From Algihabitans albus (lineage in GTDB: Bacteria; Pseudomonadota; Alphaproteobacteria; Kiloniellales; DSM-21159), in assembly GCF_003572205.1 (NCBI RefSeq), contig NZ_QXNY01000003.1:677076-741075 (forward strand): DNA of 64,000 bases, read 5' to 3'. Shown in pieces: positions 20,908 through 31,410 of this stretch (position 1 is the first letter of the stretch; each line of letters starts with the position of its first letter). Position numbers and translations under genes: made by a program. The notes beneath the pieces are model-generated. The model saw only the letters and a program-made list of their open reading frames with translations, had not been told where the DNA came from and did no database searches.

Positions 20908-21980
20908 TGCATCACCGCAAGCCGCGCCGCCTGGTCTTCGGAGACCAGCGCGTCGATCACCTCACCCAGCGCCTCACCGGCGATCACCTTGTCAAGCTTG
21001 TAGAGCGTCAGGTTGATGCGATGATCGGTGACACGCCCCTGCGGGAAGTTGTAGGTCCGAATTCGCTCGGAACGGTCGCCGGAGCCGACCTGGCTCTTCC
21101 GTGCGGCGGCGTATTCGGCCTCGCGGCGCTGGCGTTCGGCGTCGTAGATGCGGGCCCGCAGCATCTTCATCGCTTTGGCCTTGTTCTTGTGCTGGGACTT
21201 CTCGTCCTGGCACTGTGCGACGATCCCGGTCGGCAAGTGGGTGATCCGCACCGCCGAATCGGTGGTGTTGACGTGCTGACCACCAGCGCCTTGAGAACGG
21301 TAGGTGTCGATTCGAAGGTCCTTGTCCTCGACTTGCAGATCCACCTCCTCGGCCTCGGGCAGGACGGCCACGGTCGCCGCCGAGGTGTGAATCCGGCCTC
21401 CCGACTCGGTGACCGGTACGCGCTGTACCCGGTGCACACCGGATTCGTACTTCAGCTTGGCAAAAACATCCTGGCCCGCGATCTCGGCACTGCCGTTCTT
21501 GAGGCCGCCCAGGTCGGTTTCCTCGATATCCAACGGATTGAATCGGAAGCCCGTGAGTTCGGCCCAGCGCTGGTACATACCGAACAGCTCCATGGCGAAA
21601 AGCGCCGCCTCCTCGCCGCCCGTACCGGCGCGCACCTCCAGGATCGCATTGCGCGCGTCGGCTTCGTCCTTGGGCAGCAACAGGATTTTAACCTGCTGCT
21701 CCAGCTCGGGAAGGCGTTGCTTGACGTCGCGGTACTCCTGATCCGCCAAATCTCGCAAGGCCGCGTCGCCTTCTGCGTCGTGGCGCAAGGCATCGAGATC
21801 GTCCAGCTCGTCGCAGATGCTGCGATAGGCCCTGATGCCTTCCACGACCGGCGTCAGGCTGGAGTACTCCTTCAGCTTCTCGGTGTAGTCCGCCGAGCCA
21901 GGATCAGCATGTTCGGCGATCAGGGCCTGCAGTTCCTCGAAACGCGAGACCACCCGCGCCAACTTCTCGTCCAAACTCAC
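20904..21980 (-). CDS. prfA: Peptide chain release factor 1
   Basis: Terminates translation at UAA and UAG. It has the GGQ loop ([13 protein letters not shown]) and the RF1-type stop-recognition tripeptide PVT in [17 protein letters not shown] (PxT in RF1, SPF in RF2). 358 residues. It starts with GTG overlapping the hemA stop (GTGA) and ends overlapping prmC, making a tight hemA-prfA-prmC unit. Confidence 0.97.
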   Translation of the reverse strand: MSLDEKLARVVSRFEELQALIAEHADPGSADYTEKLKEYSSLTPVVEGIRAYRSICDELDDLDALRHDAEGDAALRDLADQEYRDVKQRLPELEQQVKILLLPKDEADARNAILEVRAGTGGEEAALFAMELFGMYQRWAELTGFRFNPLDIEETDLGGLKNGSAEIAGQDVFAKLKYESGVHRVQRVPVTESGGRIHTSAATVAVLPEAEEVDLQVEDKDLRIDTYRSQGAGGQHVNTTDSAVRITHLPTGIVAQCQDEKSQHKNKAKAMKMLRARIYDAERQRREAEYAAARKSQVGSGDRSERIRTYNFPQGRVTDHRINLTLYKLDKVIAGEALGEVIDALVSEDQAARLAVMQ

Positions 21981-23284
21981 GTTTTATCCTCATTTTCAGG
22001 CGTGCCGAGCCGAAACAGCCGGGCCAGCAACGCCTCCAACTCGCTGGTATCTCGCCCCTCGGCCGCGGCCTGGCGCAGGGCCTCGCTCGGACCGTGCAAC
22101 AGCCGTTTGACCAACAGCCGCGTCGCCTCGTCGGAATCGCGCGGCCCGCTGCTAAGCACTTCGGCGCGAAGGCTTTCGAAACGCTCGCGCAAGGCCGTCA
22201 CCGCCGGCACGGCGGCCCGCTCCGCATACTGGCGCAGAAAAGCGCCGAGTTCCCCCTCCAGAATCGACCAGGCAGCCCCGGCGACGGCCTCCCGCTCCTC
22301 CTTGCCACGCAGGGCTAGTCCTTCCAGGTCATGGAGATCGTAAAGGAAGACGTCGTCCAACTCCGCCGCATCGGGCGCGACATCCCCCGGGATCGCGGCA
22401 TCGACTAGGAAAATCGGTCGGCGCCGCCGTGCCTTCAAGGCGGCGGCAAGGTGGTTGCGATCCAGAACGTAGTCGCTGCCGCCGAAAGCCGAAATCACGA
22501 TGTCAGCGCCGGCCAGCGCGGGCGCCAACTCCGTCCAGCTCCGGCGGTGGCAGCCGATGCGTTGTGCCGCCCGCTTGGCACGCCGCTCGATCGGATGGGT
22601 CACCGCCAGCTCCGCCACGCCGGCAAGCTGCAGTTCCTCGGCCAACAGCTCTCCCATCTCTCCAAAGCCCAGCAAGAGCGCGCGACAGCGCTTGAGATCG
22701 CCGTGAATCTGCCTGGCAACCTGTAAGGCCGACGCCGCAAGCGTGACTGGCCGCTCGCCGATATCGGTTTCGCTGCGCACCCGCTTGGCGGACGCATAGG
22801 CGGCCTGGAGCGTACGCTCCAGAATACCGCCAAACTGGCCGCCGGCGACGGCGCGTTTGTGTGCCGCCTTGACCTGCCCCAGGACTTGAGGCTCCCCCAC
22901 GATCTGGCTGTCGAGCGAGGCTGCGACCGCAAAAAGATGGCGAACCGCCGCAGCACCGCGTCGCGTGGCAACCAAGTCGCTCAAGGCCTCCGGGCTGGTA
23001 TCGCCCCAGTCGGCGAGTCGCGCGATCAGAGCCTCTGGGTCCGCAGCGGGCCGAGAGGTGGCGATCTCCACACGATCGCAGGTACAGAGCAGAAGCGCCG
23101 GCGCGACTCCGGCTGCAGCCAACTCGGCCAGACGCGCCGCTTGATCCTCCTCGTCAACGTAAAGGCGGTGGCGCAGATCGGCAGAGGCCGTCCGGTGATT
23201 GACGCTGACGATCAGGAGGTCATCGAGCGGCGATACGGAAACGACGGTCGAGGATGGCGGCGGAGCAGACGCGGAGGCGGCCAC
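21977..23284 (-). CDS. hemA: Glutamyl-tRNA reductase (C5 pathway)
   Basis: Reduces glutamyl-tRNA to glutamate-1-semialdehyde, the first step of C5 tetrapyrrole synthesis. Landmarks: VNHRTAS near the N-terminus, the active-site cysteine in CTCDRVE (Cys69; usually STCNRxE, so slightly divergent), [17 protein letters not shown], the NADPH-binding [13 protein letters not shown] and a C-terminal helical dimerisation domain. The start is GTG 23284 with GGGGAGGT eight bases upstream. Most alphaproteobacteria make 5-aminolevulinate with ALA synthase instead. The hemA-prfA-prmC order is that of E. coli. Confidence 0.92.
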   Translation of the reverse strand: MAASASAPPPSSTVVSVSPLDDLLIVSVNHRTASADLRHRLYVDEEDQAARLAELAAAGVAPALLLCTCDRVEIATSRPAADPEALIARLADWGDTSPEALSDLVATRRGAAAVRHLFAVAASLDSQIVGEPQVLGQVKAAHKRAVAGGQFGGILERTLQAAYASAKRVRSETDIGERPVTLAASALQVARQIHGDLKRCRALLLGFGEMGELLAEELQLAGVAELAVTHPIERRAKRAAQRIGCHRRSWTELAPALAGADIVISAFGGSDYVLDRNHLAAALKARRRRPIFLVDAAIPGDVAPDAAELDDVFLYDLHDLEGLALRGKEEREAVAGAAWSILEGELGAFLRQYAERAAVPAVTALRERFESLRAEVLSSGPRDSDEATRLLVKRLLHGPSEALRQAAAEGRDTSELEALLARLFRLGTPENEDKT

Positions 23285-23409
23285 GACACGACCTCCCCGC
23301 TAAGCGCGGGGGGCGTGCCGGTCGTGCCCTTGTGATGCCTTGGCAGACCCTGGCGCGCGCCCCATGGCAAAGATCGCGAAAGACGACACCGCGAAAGACG
23401 GCAAACGTC

Positions 23410-24540
23410 TCACTCGGCCGCCTCAGCTTCCGAGCTGGCCTTTTCGGCTTCGATCGCGGCGGCCTTTTCCTCGACCAGCCCGACCAGGTGATCGACGATG
23501 CTCTCGTCCTTCAGTCGATGGTTCGGAAGGCCCCCGATGTAGACTTGGTGGGTCCCCTTGCCGCCACCTGTGAAACCGATATCGGTCATGGTCGCTTCAC
23601 CTGGCCCATTGACCACACACCCGATCACGGAGACCGTCAAAGGCGTGGAAATGTGGGCCAATCGCTGCTCGAGCACCTTCACCGTCTCGATCACGTCGAA
23701 CTGTTGGCGCGCGCAGGAGGGACAGGAGATCACGTTGACGCCGCGGTGACGCAGGCCCAGCGTCTTCAGCATCTCGAAGCCGACGCGAATTTCCTCTTCC
23801 GGCTCGGCCGAAAGCGAGACACGGACGGTATCGCCGATGCCCGACCAGAGCAGCATCCCCAGACCGATCGAGGATTTGACCGTACCGGAGCGCAACCCTC
23901 CCGCTTCGGTAATCCCGATGTGCAAAGGATAGTCGCAGGCTTCGGCCAGAGCTTGGTAAGCCGCCACCGAGAGGAACACGTCAGACGCCTTGACGGAGAT
24001 TTTGAACTCGAAGAAATCCTCATCTTCCAGATACTTGGCATGATTGAGCGCACTCTCGACCATGGCCTCTGGACAGGGCTCCCCATAGCGCTCCAACAAC
24101 TCGCGCTCCAGCGAACCGCCATTGACTCCGATGCGAATGGCGCAATTGTGGTCGCGCGCCGCCTTGACCACTTCGCGCACACGGTCGCGGCTGCCGATGT
24201 TACCCGGATTGATCCGCAGACAGGCGGCACCAGCTTCGGCCGCCTCGATCGCGCGCTTATAGTGGAAGTGGATGTCGGCCACGATCGGCACGGTCACTTC
24301 CGGGACGATTTCCTTGAGCGCCGCGCTCGATTCGGGATCAGGTACGGAAACGCGAACAATATCGGCGCCGGCGACCTCCAGACGACGAATTTGGGCGATG
24401 GTCGCGGCAACGTCCGTGGTCAGCGTATTGGTCATCGACTGCACCGTGATCGGCGCGTCGCCGCCAACCGGTACAGAGCCGACATGGATCTGACGCGACT
24501 TGCGCCGAAGGACTTCCCGGTAGGGCCGGACCGCGGACAT
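23410..24540 (-). CDS. ispG: (E)-4-hydroxy-3-methylbut-2-enyl-diphosphate synthase
   Basis: Iron-sulfur enzyme of the MEP isoprenoid pathway converting MEcPP to HMBPP. The [4Fe-4S] ligands are seen in [12 protein letters not shown] and [12 protein letters not shown] (three Cys and a Glu). ATG 24540 ([10 protein letters not shown]) was chosen because GAGGAG lies seven bases upstream; the frame is open further. 376 residues with an E/A-rich tail. Lies upstream of hemA with a 125-base gap, possibly one transcript. Confidence 0.97.
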   Translation of the reverse strand: MSAVRPYREVLRRKSRQIHVGSVPVGGDAPITVQSMTNTLTTDVAATIAQIRRLEVAGADIVRVSVPDPESSAALKEIVPEVTVPIVADIHFHYKRAIEAAEAGAACLRINPGNIGSRDRVREVVKAARDHNCAIRIGVNGGSLERELLERYGEPCPEAMVESALNHAKYLEDEDFFEFKISVKASDVFLSVAAYQALAEACDYPLHIGITEAGGLRSGTVKSSIGLGMLLWSGIGDTVRVSLSAEPEEEIRVGFEMLKTLGLRHRGVNVISCPSCARQQFDVIETVKVLEQRLAHISTPLTVSVIGCVVNGPGEATMTDIGFTGGGKGTHQVYIGGLPNHRLKDESIVDHLVGLVEEKAAAIEAEKASSEAEAAE

Positions 24541-24716
24541 CGCCTGCTCCTCGATAGTCGCGCGGTTCCAAATCCGCGCCGTTCCTGTGCAAAATGCCGT
24601 TCTCCGCGACATTCTTCAAGGCGCGATGGTCGTAGAGTGATTTGCGAAAATCCGACGACGGTTACGGGCGACTGGGCCTGACGATGGCGGCGCCCCCTCG
24701 CGGAACGTGGAAAACG

Positions 24717-24858
24717 CTAGAGCAGACAGCGATCAGTTGGAACTGCTTGGCGACTCCGGCGCTGGCGCGAAATCTGCTCTACAAACGAGTCATCGGAGCG
24801 AATTCATTGCGATCGGAGGAACCACCTTGCGATTCCAGGCTATCGCAATTCGCTCTAG
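24717..24858 (+). repeat. 142-bp CTAG-ended MITE-like repeat, copy D
   Basis: Begins CTAGAGCAGACAGCGATCAG and ends ATCGCAATTCGCTCTAG. The ends match copy C best; the interior has diverged, but the length is exactly 142. The last CTAG (24855-24858) provides the TAG stop of rodZ on the minus strand. The two ends form an imperfect inverted repeat: CTAGAGC..(6)..GATC on both sides. Confidence 0.8.
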
Positions 24859-26201
24859 GGTGCGGCACGCCCGGACAGTAAAGCCTGAGGTTCGAGCGAA
24901 ACGCCGCGCAAGACGTCACCCGACCGGCCCAGCGCCGGTGCCGTCCGGCCGTCCACGGTAATGGTCAAGCCTCCGGCATTACCGGTCTCGAGAGTCAGAC
25001 CCTGCTGATCGGGAACACGATAGACGTCACCGGCACGCAACACCCGGGTGATCAAGAGGTTGTCGTCGGCGCTTCGAACCTGGACCCAGGAATCCGACGT
25101 CGCGGTGACGACGACCCGAGATTCGCCGTTGGCCACACCGTAAACCCGGCCGCTGCCCTCGCTTACCTCCGTGGGTAGATCGGGAGCCGCCGGAATGTCG
25201 GCCTCCATCGTCTCCGTCGCGGCCGTCGCGATCCCAGTCTCCACCTCGGCAGCATCCGTCGCCTCGGCCGCCGAAAGATCGGACTCAGAAAGATCTTCCG
25301 CGGCAACCGGCTCTGCCGCGGCACTCTGGGCAGCGACTTCCGGCTCCACAGAACCCGCTTGCACACCCGGAGCCTGAAGGGCTTGCTCCGGCGCGGTCTC
25401 CGCGGCCGGCTCAGCCGAGGTGCCCGTTGTTGGTTCCGGCGAGGCATCCGCTGCCGGTTCCGGTGGCGGCAATAAGGTGGCCGTCTCCGCCGGCGGGACG
25501 TCAGCTCTCCCGGCCTCCGGTCTGCTGTCCGGCTGCGGAGAACTTCCGAGAGTTCCGCCAAGCGGCGGGCGCGGTGTGCGAACGGTCGGCTGATCTTCGG
25601 CCTCGGCCTCATCTGCGGCAGGGGACTCGGCGCCGGCATTCGCTGCCGGAGTCGCAGTGTCTGCCGACCCATCGACGGCAGGAGCCGCTGTGTCGGCTTC
25701 ATCCTCCGGCGCATCGGGGACCGCAGCCGTTAAGCTGTCGGTTTCCTGCCGTAAGAGATCATCGAGAAGATTGTTTTGATTCGCATAGTACCAACCGCCA
25801 TAGGTCAGCGCGATTAGCAGGACGGAGATCACCACCAGTGCACCGCCGGGAACCCTGCCCTCCGGCTTGGGGGCCGGAAAATGCAGGCTTGGCTTTCCCT
25901 CAAGGCCGGCAATCTCCGACTTGAAGCGCTCGACGAGAAACTCAGAGTCCAGATGAAGGTATTCCGCGTAAGAGCGGACAAAGCCGACGGCGTAGGTCGT
26001 GCCCGGCAGTTCGGCGTAGCGTCCATCTTCGATGGCTTGAAGGTAGACCCGGCGAATACGGAGGTTGGCCGCAACGTCGGCGACCTCCTGACCAAGGTCG
26101 CGACGCGCACGCGCCAACAGGACGCCGACGCTGTCCCGCTCCGCCTTCAGCTCATTGACGTCGCCTTCGCGGATCTCCTCCTCGCGAATACGTTGGGCCA
26201 T
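24855..26201 (-). CDS. rodZ: RodZ-like cell-shape protein (HTH_25, TM, DUF4115)
   Basis: Bitopic inner-membrane protein that links MreB to the elongation machinery. Layout: N-terminal HTH_25 domain (about 20-90, LRIRRVYLQAIEDGRYAELPG), one transmembrane helix (about 118-140, ALVVISVLLIALTYGGWYY), a roughly 220-residue Ala/Pro/Glu-rich low-complexity linker, and a C-terminal DUF4115 beta domain (about 350-430, VTATSDSWVQVRSADDN). ATG 26201 has AAAGGA seven bases upstream; ATG 26207 is too close to it. The stop codon lies inside repeat D. Confidence 0.9.
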   Translation of the reverse strand: MAQRIREEEIREGDVNELKAERDSVGVLLARARRDLGQEVADVAANLRIRRVYLQAIEDGRYAELPGTTYAVGFVRSYAEYLHLDSEFLVERFKSEIAGLEGKPSLHFPAPKPEGRVPGGALVVISVLLIALTYGGWYYANQNNLLDDLLRQETDSLTAAVPDAPEDEADTAAPAVDGSADTATPAANAGAESPAADEAEAEDQPTVRTPRPPLGGTLGSSPQPDSRPEAGRADVPPAETATLLPPPEPAADASPEPTTGTSAEPAAETAPEQALQAPGVQAGSVEPEVAAQSAAAEPVAAEDLSESDLSAAEATDAAEVETGIATAATETMEADIPAAPDLPTEVSEGSGRVYGVANGESRVVVTATSDSWVQVRSADDNLLITRVLRAGDVYRVPDQQGLTLETGNAGGLTITVDGRTAPALGRSGDVLRGVSLEPQALLSGRAAP

Positions 26202-26207
26202 GATCAT

Positions 26208-26607
26208 TTCCTTTGCCGCGACGTCGCCGACATCTGCGCATGCCCTGCAAATCCGACAGGAGCGTTGCCGGCCACCCCTTCACTTAGCGCATTGGCGTGC
26301 AAGCTACTTCTCTCCAACCCTTGGTGGGGCCTGAGCGGACCCGCCTATTAAAATCTTGCGCTAGTGTCGCGTGCAAAGGGTTAGCAAATTCTACGCCTTT
26401 GCAAGAAATCACGCGAAATCGCATTATTTTTCTTCTCGCGAGGCGATTTTCTCGGCTCAGAGGTCGTTGGGGACCGGTCGTAGAACCCAGCCATCGGCCT
26501 TCAGACCGTCTCACGGAGACCCGAATGGCCCGCAATAGACACGCAAAAGTTGGTTAACTTCTTCGGTCTACAACACCGCGACAATGCTTGCAAGACGGCG
26601 GTCCGGT
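26208..26607. other. Intergenic region between ptsP and rodZ
   Basis: About 400 bases without a gene. It holds the probable rodZ promoter at 26346-26375 and an AT-rich block at 26395-26445. No RNA gene or clear terminator for ptsP was recognised. Confidence 0.5.
26346..26375 (-). promoter_or_regulatory. Possible promoter of rodZ
   Basis: On the minus strand: -35 TTGCAC (26375-26370), 18-base spacer, -10 TTTAAT (26351-26346), about 145 bases upstream of the rodZ start. Confidence 0.4.
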
Positions 26608-28884
26608 CTAGGTCACGACGCCACGGTCGCGGGCATAGGCGCGCAGCGAACCGCGAACACTGGCGTGCGGCAAACGGCACAGATGCTGCAGATAGGCCTG
26701 CAAGGGCGCCAACTCGAGCGATCGCAGCATTAATTTGACCGGCCCAATACCCGTCGGCGGCATGGACAGAATGCGAAAACCGGCGGCGATCAGGGCCATG
26801 GCTTCCAGGGGATGGCCCGCGGCTTCGCCGCAGAGTGACAGACGCACCCCCGCCTGATCGGCCTGGCGCGCCAAGCTTAGGAGGAATGAAAGCGCCGGCG
26901 GCGACAGGATATCGTAGCGCCGGGCCAAGCGCGGATTCCCTCGGTCGGAGGCGAAGAGAAACTGCAGAAGATCGTTGGAGCCGACGGAGACGAAGTCGAC
27001 GAGATCGAACAGGGTCGGAAGCTGCCAGGCCAGCGCCGGAACCTCAAGCATCACCCCGGTCTCGACGCTTGTCGGAGCTTCGCCGCCCTCTGCCAGGTGA
27101 CGTGCGACCTCGCGCTCGAGCAAATGCTTTGCGCGAACGAACTCGCTAACCTCCGCGATCATCGGGAACATAACCCGCAGCTGGCGGCCCGCCGCGGACC
27201 GCACCAGGGCGCGGAGCTGTTGGCGCAGCATCGCCGGGCGGTCCAGGCCGATGCGGATCGCCCGCCAGCCCATCGAGGGATTGTCATCTTTGGTATCGGC
27301 CCAGTAGGGCAAGGACTTATCGCCACCGACATCCAACGTACGGAAGGTAACGGGTTTGCCCTCGGCCTGATCGAGCACCCGCTGATAAAGCTCCACCTGC
27401 GCCGCAACGTCAGGGAAGGAGTCGCGCACCATGAAGGGAACCTCGGTGCGGTAGAGCCCGATGCCGTCGGCACCGCTGGCATGCAGCTGCGGGAGATCGA
27501 CCAGCAGTCCGGCATTCACCTGCAGGCTGATCTTCACTCCGTCTCGCGTGACGGCCGGAAGGTCGCGGGTCGCCGCGAAGAGCTGACGCCGCTCTTCACC
27601 GGCGCGAATCGCCTCGACAAAGGACTCGCGGATGCCCGAGCGTGGGCGAAGCAAGACCTGTCCGGTCACGCCATCGACCACCACGATGTCGTCCGCACGC
27701 GCCCGCGCGAGGACATCGCGACAGCGTCCCACCATGGGAATCCCAAGAGCTCGCGCCACGATCGCGACATGGGCCGTGGGCGACCCCTCCTCGAGAACGA
27801 CCGCCTTCAACTTGGCTGCGTCGTAGTCGAGCAGATCGGCGGGACCGAGACTGCGCGCCAGCAGGACGGTATTGTCCGGAAGTCCGCGGTCCTCAGCGGA
27901 ACCGGCACTGCCGAGAAGATGATGCAGCAGTCGGTTGCCGAGGTCTTCGAAATCGGCGTAGCGCTCACGCAGATAGGGGTCCTTGACCCGGTTCATGCGG
28001 TTGCGCAGGTCGATTTGCACGCGCTGAACCGCCGCCTCGGCCGAGAGGCCGCCCCGCAGCTGCTCGCGAATGCGCTCAACCCAGCCACGGTCTTCGGCGA
28101 ACATGCGGAAGGTTTCCAGCACCTCCTGGTGCTCGCCGCCGTCAGACAACTCGTCGCGCGCCATGAGGTTGTCGAGCTGACCGAGCATGGCCTTCAGAGC
28201 CAGATCCAAACGCTGGAGCTCGACGGCGGGATCCTCCGCCACGACTTGGCGAATGACGATGCCACGGTCGTGCATGACGGCTTGGCCGATGGCCAAGCCT
28301 TCGTTCAGCACGATGCCGCCGAAACGTGCCGGCATGGCGTCCGACGTGTTGAACGACCCGCTACCCATGGTGCCGGCCAGTTCGCCGGAGCTGAGCAACT
28401 CCGCCAGTACCATGGCGACGGTTTCCAGCGTTTCCACCTCTTCATCGCCGTAGTGACGGGAGGCCCGGTTCTGGACCGCCAACACGCCTTGAACGCGGCC
28501 GTCGCGCATCACCGGCACGCCGAGCATGGAATGGTAGACCTCTTCACCGGTTTCCGGCCGGTAGGCGAAGTTCGGATGCACCTGGGCATCGGGGAGATTG
28601 AGCGGACGTGCGTGGGCGGCGATGTCGCCGACGATGCCTTCGCCGAGCCGCAGACGGGTGCGATGGACAGCTTCGGGGCTAAGGCCTTTGGTGGCGAAGA
28701 GTTCCAGCATCTCGCCGGCGCGTAACAGGTAAAAAGAGCAGACCTCCGCGACCATGTCGTCGGCGATCAGCGCAACCGTGTGATTCAAACGGTCCTGCAC
28801 CGAACCGCCACCCTTCATGAGGTCGCGCAACTGGCGCAACAGGCGGCGCGAGCCAACCCAACCGAGGGTCTGCGGCGGCGTCAT
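26608..28884 (-). CDS. ptsP: Phosphoenolpyruvate-protein phosphotransferase PtsP (EI-Ntr)
   Basis: First enzyme of the nitrogen PTS; transfers phosphate from PEP to NPr. N-terminal GAF domain (about 20-165), then EI domains: the phosphorylated histidine in EEGSPTAHVAIVARALGIP, the PEP-binding GIGLYRTEVPFM, and the catalytic SLCGEAAG cysteine near the C-terminus. ATG 28884 is used; an in-frame TTG at 28890 sits at a better distance from AAGGAG and may be the true start. Close to lysC, as is common in alphaproteobacteria. Confidence 0.96.
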   Translation of the reverse strand: MTPPQTLGWVGSRRLLRQLRDLMKGGGSVQDRLNHTVALIADDMVAEVCSFYLLRAGEMLELFATKGLSPEAVHRTRLRLGEGIVGDIAAHARPLNLPDAQVHPNFAYRPETGEEVYHSMLGVPVMRDGRVQGVLAVQNRASRHYGDEEVETLETVAMVLAELLSSGELAGTMGSGSFNTSDAMPARFGGIVLNEGLAIGQAVMHDRGIVIRQVVAEDPAVELQRLDLALKAMLGQLDNLMARDELSDGGEHQEVLETFRMFAEDRGWVERIREQLRGGLSAEAAVQRVQIDLRNRMNRVKDPYLRERYADFEDLGNRLLHHLLGSAGSAEDRGLPDNTVLLARSLGPADLLDYDAAKLKAVVLEEGSPTAHVAIVARALGIPMVGRCRDVLARARADDIVVVDGVTGQVLLRPRSGIRESFVEAIRAGEERRQLFAATRDLPAVTRDGVKISLQVNAGLLVDLPQLHASGADGIGLYRTEVPFMVRDSFPDVAAQVELYQRVLDQAEGKPVTFRTLDVGGDKSLPYWADTKDDNPSMGWRAIRIGLDRPAMLRQQLRALVRSAAGRQLRVMFPMIAEVSEFVRAKHLLEREVARHLAEGGEAPTSVETGVMLEVPALAWQLPTLFDLVDFVSVGSNDLLQFLFASDRGNPRLARRYDILSPPALSFLLSLARQADQAGVRLSLCGEAAGHPLEAMALIAAGFRILSMPPTGIGPVKLMLRSLELAPLQAYLQHLCRLPHASVRGSLRAYARDRGVVT

Positions 28885-29009
28885 TCCCAAACTCGCTCCT
28901 TCACGGCCCAGCCCCGTCGAACGGCTCCGTCAATCGACGCCGGTGGTCGGCACCCGCGATGGGCACTGGCGATCGGCCACCATCCGACCGCCGCAGCCCC
29001 GGCATACCC

Positions 29010-30233
29010 TCAGGCGGCGTCCAGGCCGTAAGCGGTATGCAGACTTCGCAACGCCAGCTCGGTGTAGGCTTCGGAAATCAACACGCTGACCTTGATCTCG
29101 GAGGTCGAGATCACCTGGATGTTGATGCCTTTCTCGGCAAGCGTCTTGAACATCTTCTGCGCGACGCCGGCATGGCTTCGCATACCAACACCGATCACCG
29201 AGACCTTAACGACGTCCGAAGCCTGCCGCAGGTCGCCGAACCCGAGTTCGGCCTCCCGTTCGGTCAGAAGATGAACGGCACGCGCCAAGTCCTGTTTGGT
29301 CACGGTGAAAGTCATATCGGTGCGCTCGCCGTCGCCGGACACGGACTGCACGATCATATCGACGTTGATGGCAGCCTCCGCCAAGGGGCCAAAGATGGAG
29401 GCCGCGAAGCCAGGTCGATCGGGAACGCCCATCAAGGTGATCTTCGCCTCGTCGCGACTGTAGGTGACGCCGCTCACCACTGCCTGTTCCACAATTTCGT
29501 CCTCGTCTACAACCAGCGTTCCGGGCGTGTCCGCGAAGGAGGAGCGGACCTGCACTCTGACCCGGTGTTTCATGGCCATCTCGACCGAGCGGGTCTGAAG
29601 CACCTTCGCTCCGAGAGACGCCATTTCCAGCATTTCTTCGTAAGTGATCTTGTCGAGTTTACGCGCCTTTGCGACGATTCGCGGATCGCTTGTGTAGACG
29701 CCGTCGACGTCAGTGTAGATATCGCAACGCTCGGCGCCCAGCGCCGCGGCCAAGGCCACACCCGACGTGTCGGTACCGCCGCGACCAAGCGTGGTGACGC
29801 GGTTGCGCTCAGGCTCCAAGCCCTGGAAACCGGCCATCACCGCAACTTGCCCTTCGGCCAGACGCCGTTCCAACTCTTCCGTCTCGATACGCTGGATACG
29901 GGCGGACCCATGCGCGGCATCGGTGATCACCGGCACCTGCCAGCCCTGCCAGGAGCGGGCGGGGACACCATCCGCCTGGAGCACAAGCGCCAGCAGGCCA
30001 GCCGTGACATTTTCACCTGAAGAGACCACCGCGTCATATTCGCGCAAGTCAGCCAGCGCCGCGGCCTCGCGAACCCAGCCCACCAGCTTGTTGGTCTCCC
30101 CCGCCATGGCGGAGACTGCGACGGCGACTTGGTGGCCAGCTTCCACCTCGCAGCGGACGCGACGCGCCACATTGCGAATGCAGTCCAAGTCGGCAACCGA
30201 AGTGCCGCCGAATTTCATGACGATCCGAGCCAT
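29010..30233 (-). CDS. lysC: Aspartate kinase
   Basis: Phosphorylates aspartate for Lys, Thr, Met and diaminopimelate synthesis. The kinase domain starts MARIVMKFGGTSVAD and contains GRGGTDTSGVALAAALGAERCDIYTDVDGV; two ACT domains for feedback control follow (KITLMGVPDRPGFAASIF and VKVSVIGVGMRSHAGVAQKMF). ATG 30233 gives 407 residues, the family size. Divergent from ubiG. Confidence 0.97.
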   Translation of the reverse strand: MARIVMKFGGTSVADLDCIRNVARRVRCEVEAGHQVAVAVSAMAGETNKLVGWVREAAALADLREYDAVVSSGENVTAGLLALVLQADGVPARSWQGWQVPVITDAAHGSARIQRIETEELERRLAEGQVAVMAGFQGLEPERNRVTTLGRGGTDTSGVALAAALGAERCDIYTDVDGVYTSDPRIVAKARKLDKITYEEMLEMASLGAKVLQTRSVEMAMKHRVRVQVRSSFADTPGTLVVDEDEIVEQAVVSGVTYSRDEAKITLMGVPDRPGFAASIFGPLAEAAINVDMIVQSVSGDGERTDMTFTVTKQDLARAVHLLTEREAELGFGDLRQASDVVKVSVIGVGMRSHAGVAQKMFKTLAEKGINIQVISTSEIKVSVLISEAYTELALRSLHTAYGLDAA

Positions 30234-30458
30234 CGCGAAGTCCGACCAGCGGTTCAGGAAACGCCCCGCCGCCCCGGCAGTTCGCGCGCCGAACCCGGAC
30301 AGGCGGCAGGTTGCCGCGAAGAGGCACGCTATCCATACTTGGGAAGTTGCCGAGAAAGCAAGCATACCCCAAGGCCGATGTGTCTATTTGCACAGCAGCT
30401 GCGCCTTGCAGAGGGCAGTTTCATCTCCTTCCCGACACCCACCACGACAGGACAACGG

Positions 30459-31268
30459 ATGGCAAGCAACAGTCCGAAGGCGCAAGACGCAAAGCCGCAG
30501 GCGGGCAGCAGCTCCGTGCTCGCGGAGGAAGTGGAGAAGTTCGGGCAACTGGCTGCCACCTGGTGGGATCCGGAGGGCGAGATGCGCCCCTTGCATCGCC
30601 TTAACCCGACTCGCCTAGCCTACCTGCGCGACACGGCATGCCGCAGGTTCGGACGCGATCCACGCAGCGACAAACCGTTGAAGGAATTGAAGGTCCTCGA
30701 CATCGGTTGCGGCGGCGGTTTGATCAGCGAACCGCTCGTCCGCCTCGGCGCCGACGTGCTGGGCATCGACGCGACGGCACAGTCGTTGGAAGTCGCCCGC
30801 CGGCATGCCGTCGATGCAGGCTTGATTGGGAACGGCGAAGCAATCGGTGGCCATAGGCTTTCCTACCGGCAGACAACGGCGGAAGACCTTTTGGCTCAGG
30901 GCGCGACCTTCGATCTCGTGGTGACGCTCGAAGTCGTCGAGCACGTGGCCGATTCAACGGCTTTTCTCGAAACCTGCGGCCACCTGGTGGACGAGGGCGG
31001 GCTCTTGGTGCTCTCGACTCTGAGCCGCACGCTCAAAGCCCTCGCGCTTGCCAAGATCGGCGCCGAGTACCTTCTGCGCTGGCTGCCCGCCGGCACCCAC
31101 GATTGGCGCAAGTTCGTGCGCCCCCATGAAGCCGCTGGGGCGCTGCGCCGCGCCGGCCTGACGGTGAGCGACGCAACCGGTCTCGCCTACAATCCCTTGA
31201 CTGACGGCTGGCGCCTCGCCAAGCGCGACCTCGACGTGAACTACATGATGACCGCCGTACGGGACTAG
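30459..31268 (+). CDS. ubiG: Ubiquinone biosynthesis O-methyltransferase
   Basis: SAM-dependent methylation of both O positions in ubiquinone synthesis. 269 residues. The N-terminal motif EEVEKFGQLAATWWDPEGEMRPLH and motif I LDIGCGGGLISEPLVRLG are diagnostic, followed by LEVVEHVAD. Divergent from lysC, the usual alphaproteobacterial arrangement. The start ATG 30459 aligns with UbiG. Confidence 0.96.
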   Translation: MASNSPKAQDAKPQAGSSSVLAEEVEKFGQLAATWWDPEGEMRPLHRLNPTRLAYLRDTACRRFGRDPRSDKPLKELKVLDIGCGGGLISEPLVRLGADVLGIDATAQSLEVARRHAVDAGLIGNGEAIGGHRLSYRQTTAEDLLAQGATFDLVVTLEVVEHVADSTAFLETCGHLVDEGGLLVLSTLSRTLKALALAKIGAEYLLRWLPAGTHDWRKFVRPHEAAGALRRAGLTVSDATGLAYNPLTDGWRLAKRDLDVNYMMTAVRD

Positions 31269-31410
31269 AAGCCGTCTCCGCCGTAGATGGCCAACCGCAA
31301 ATAGCTAAACGTGAAGGCCCAATCGGACTTTCCGTAAGATCGCTTGCCCAATCAGACGAGAATCCATAGCTTCCGATACGCGGATAGGACGTAGCGATAG
31401 GTCGTTTTTC

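Noticed and set aside
26471..26612. Possible repeat copy ending at the ptsP stop (CCGGTCTAG at 26604-26612)
   Set aside because: Only the terminal few bases match; no GATCAG or GATCGCAATTCG end and no CTAG 142 bp away.
31265..31406. Possible fifth repeat copy after the ubiG TAG stop (the gap is also 142 bases)
   Set aside because: Apart from the CTAG at the stop, the sequence shares neither the left nor the right end of the family and has no CTAG at the far end.
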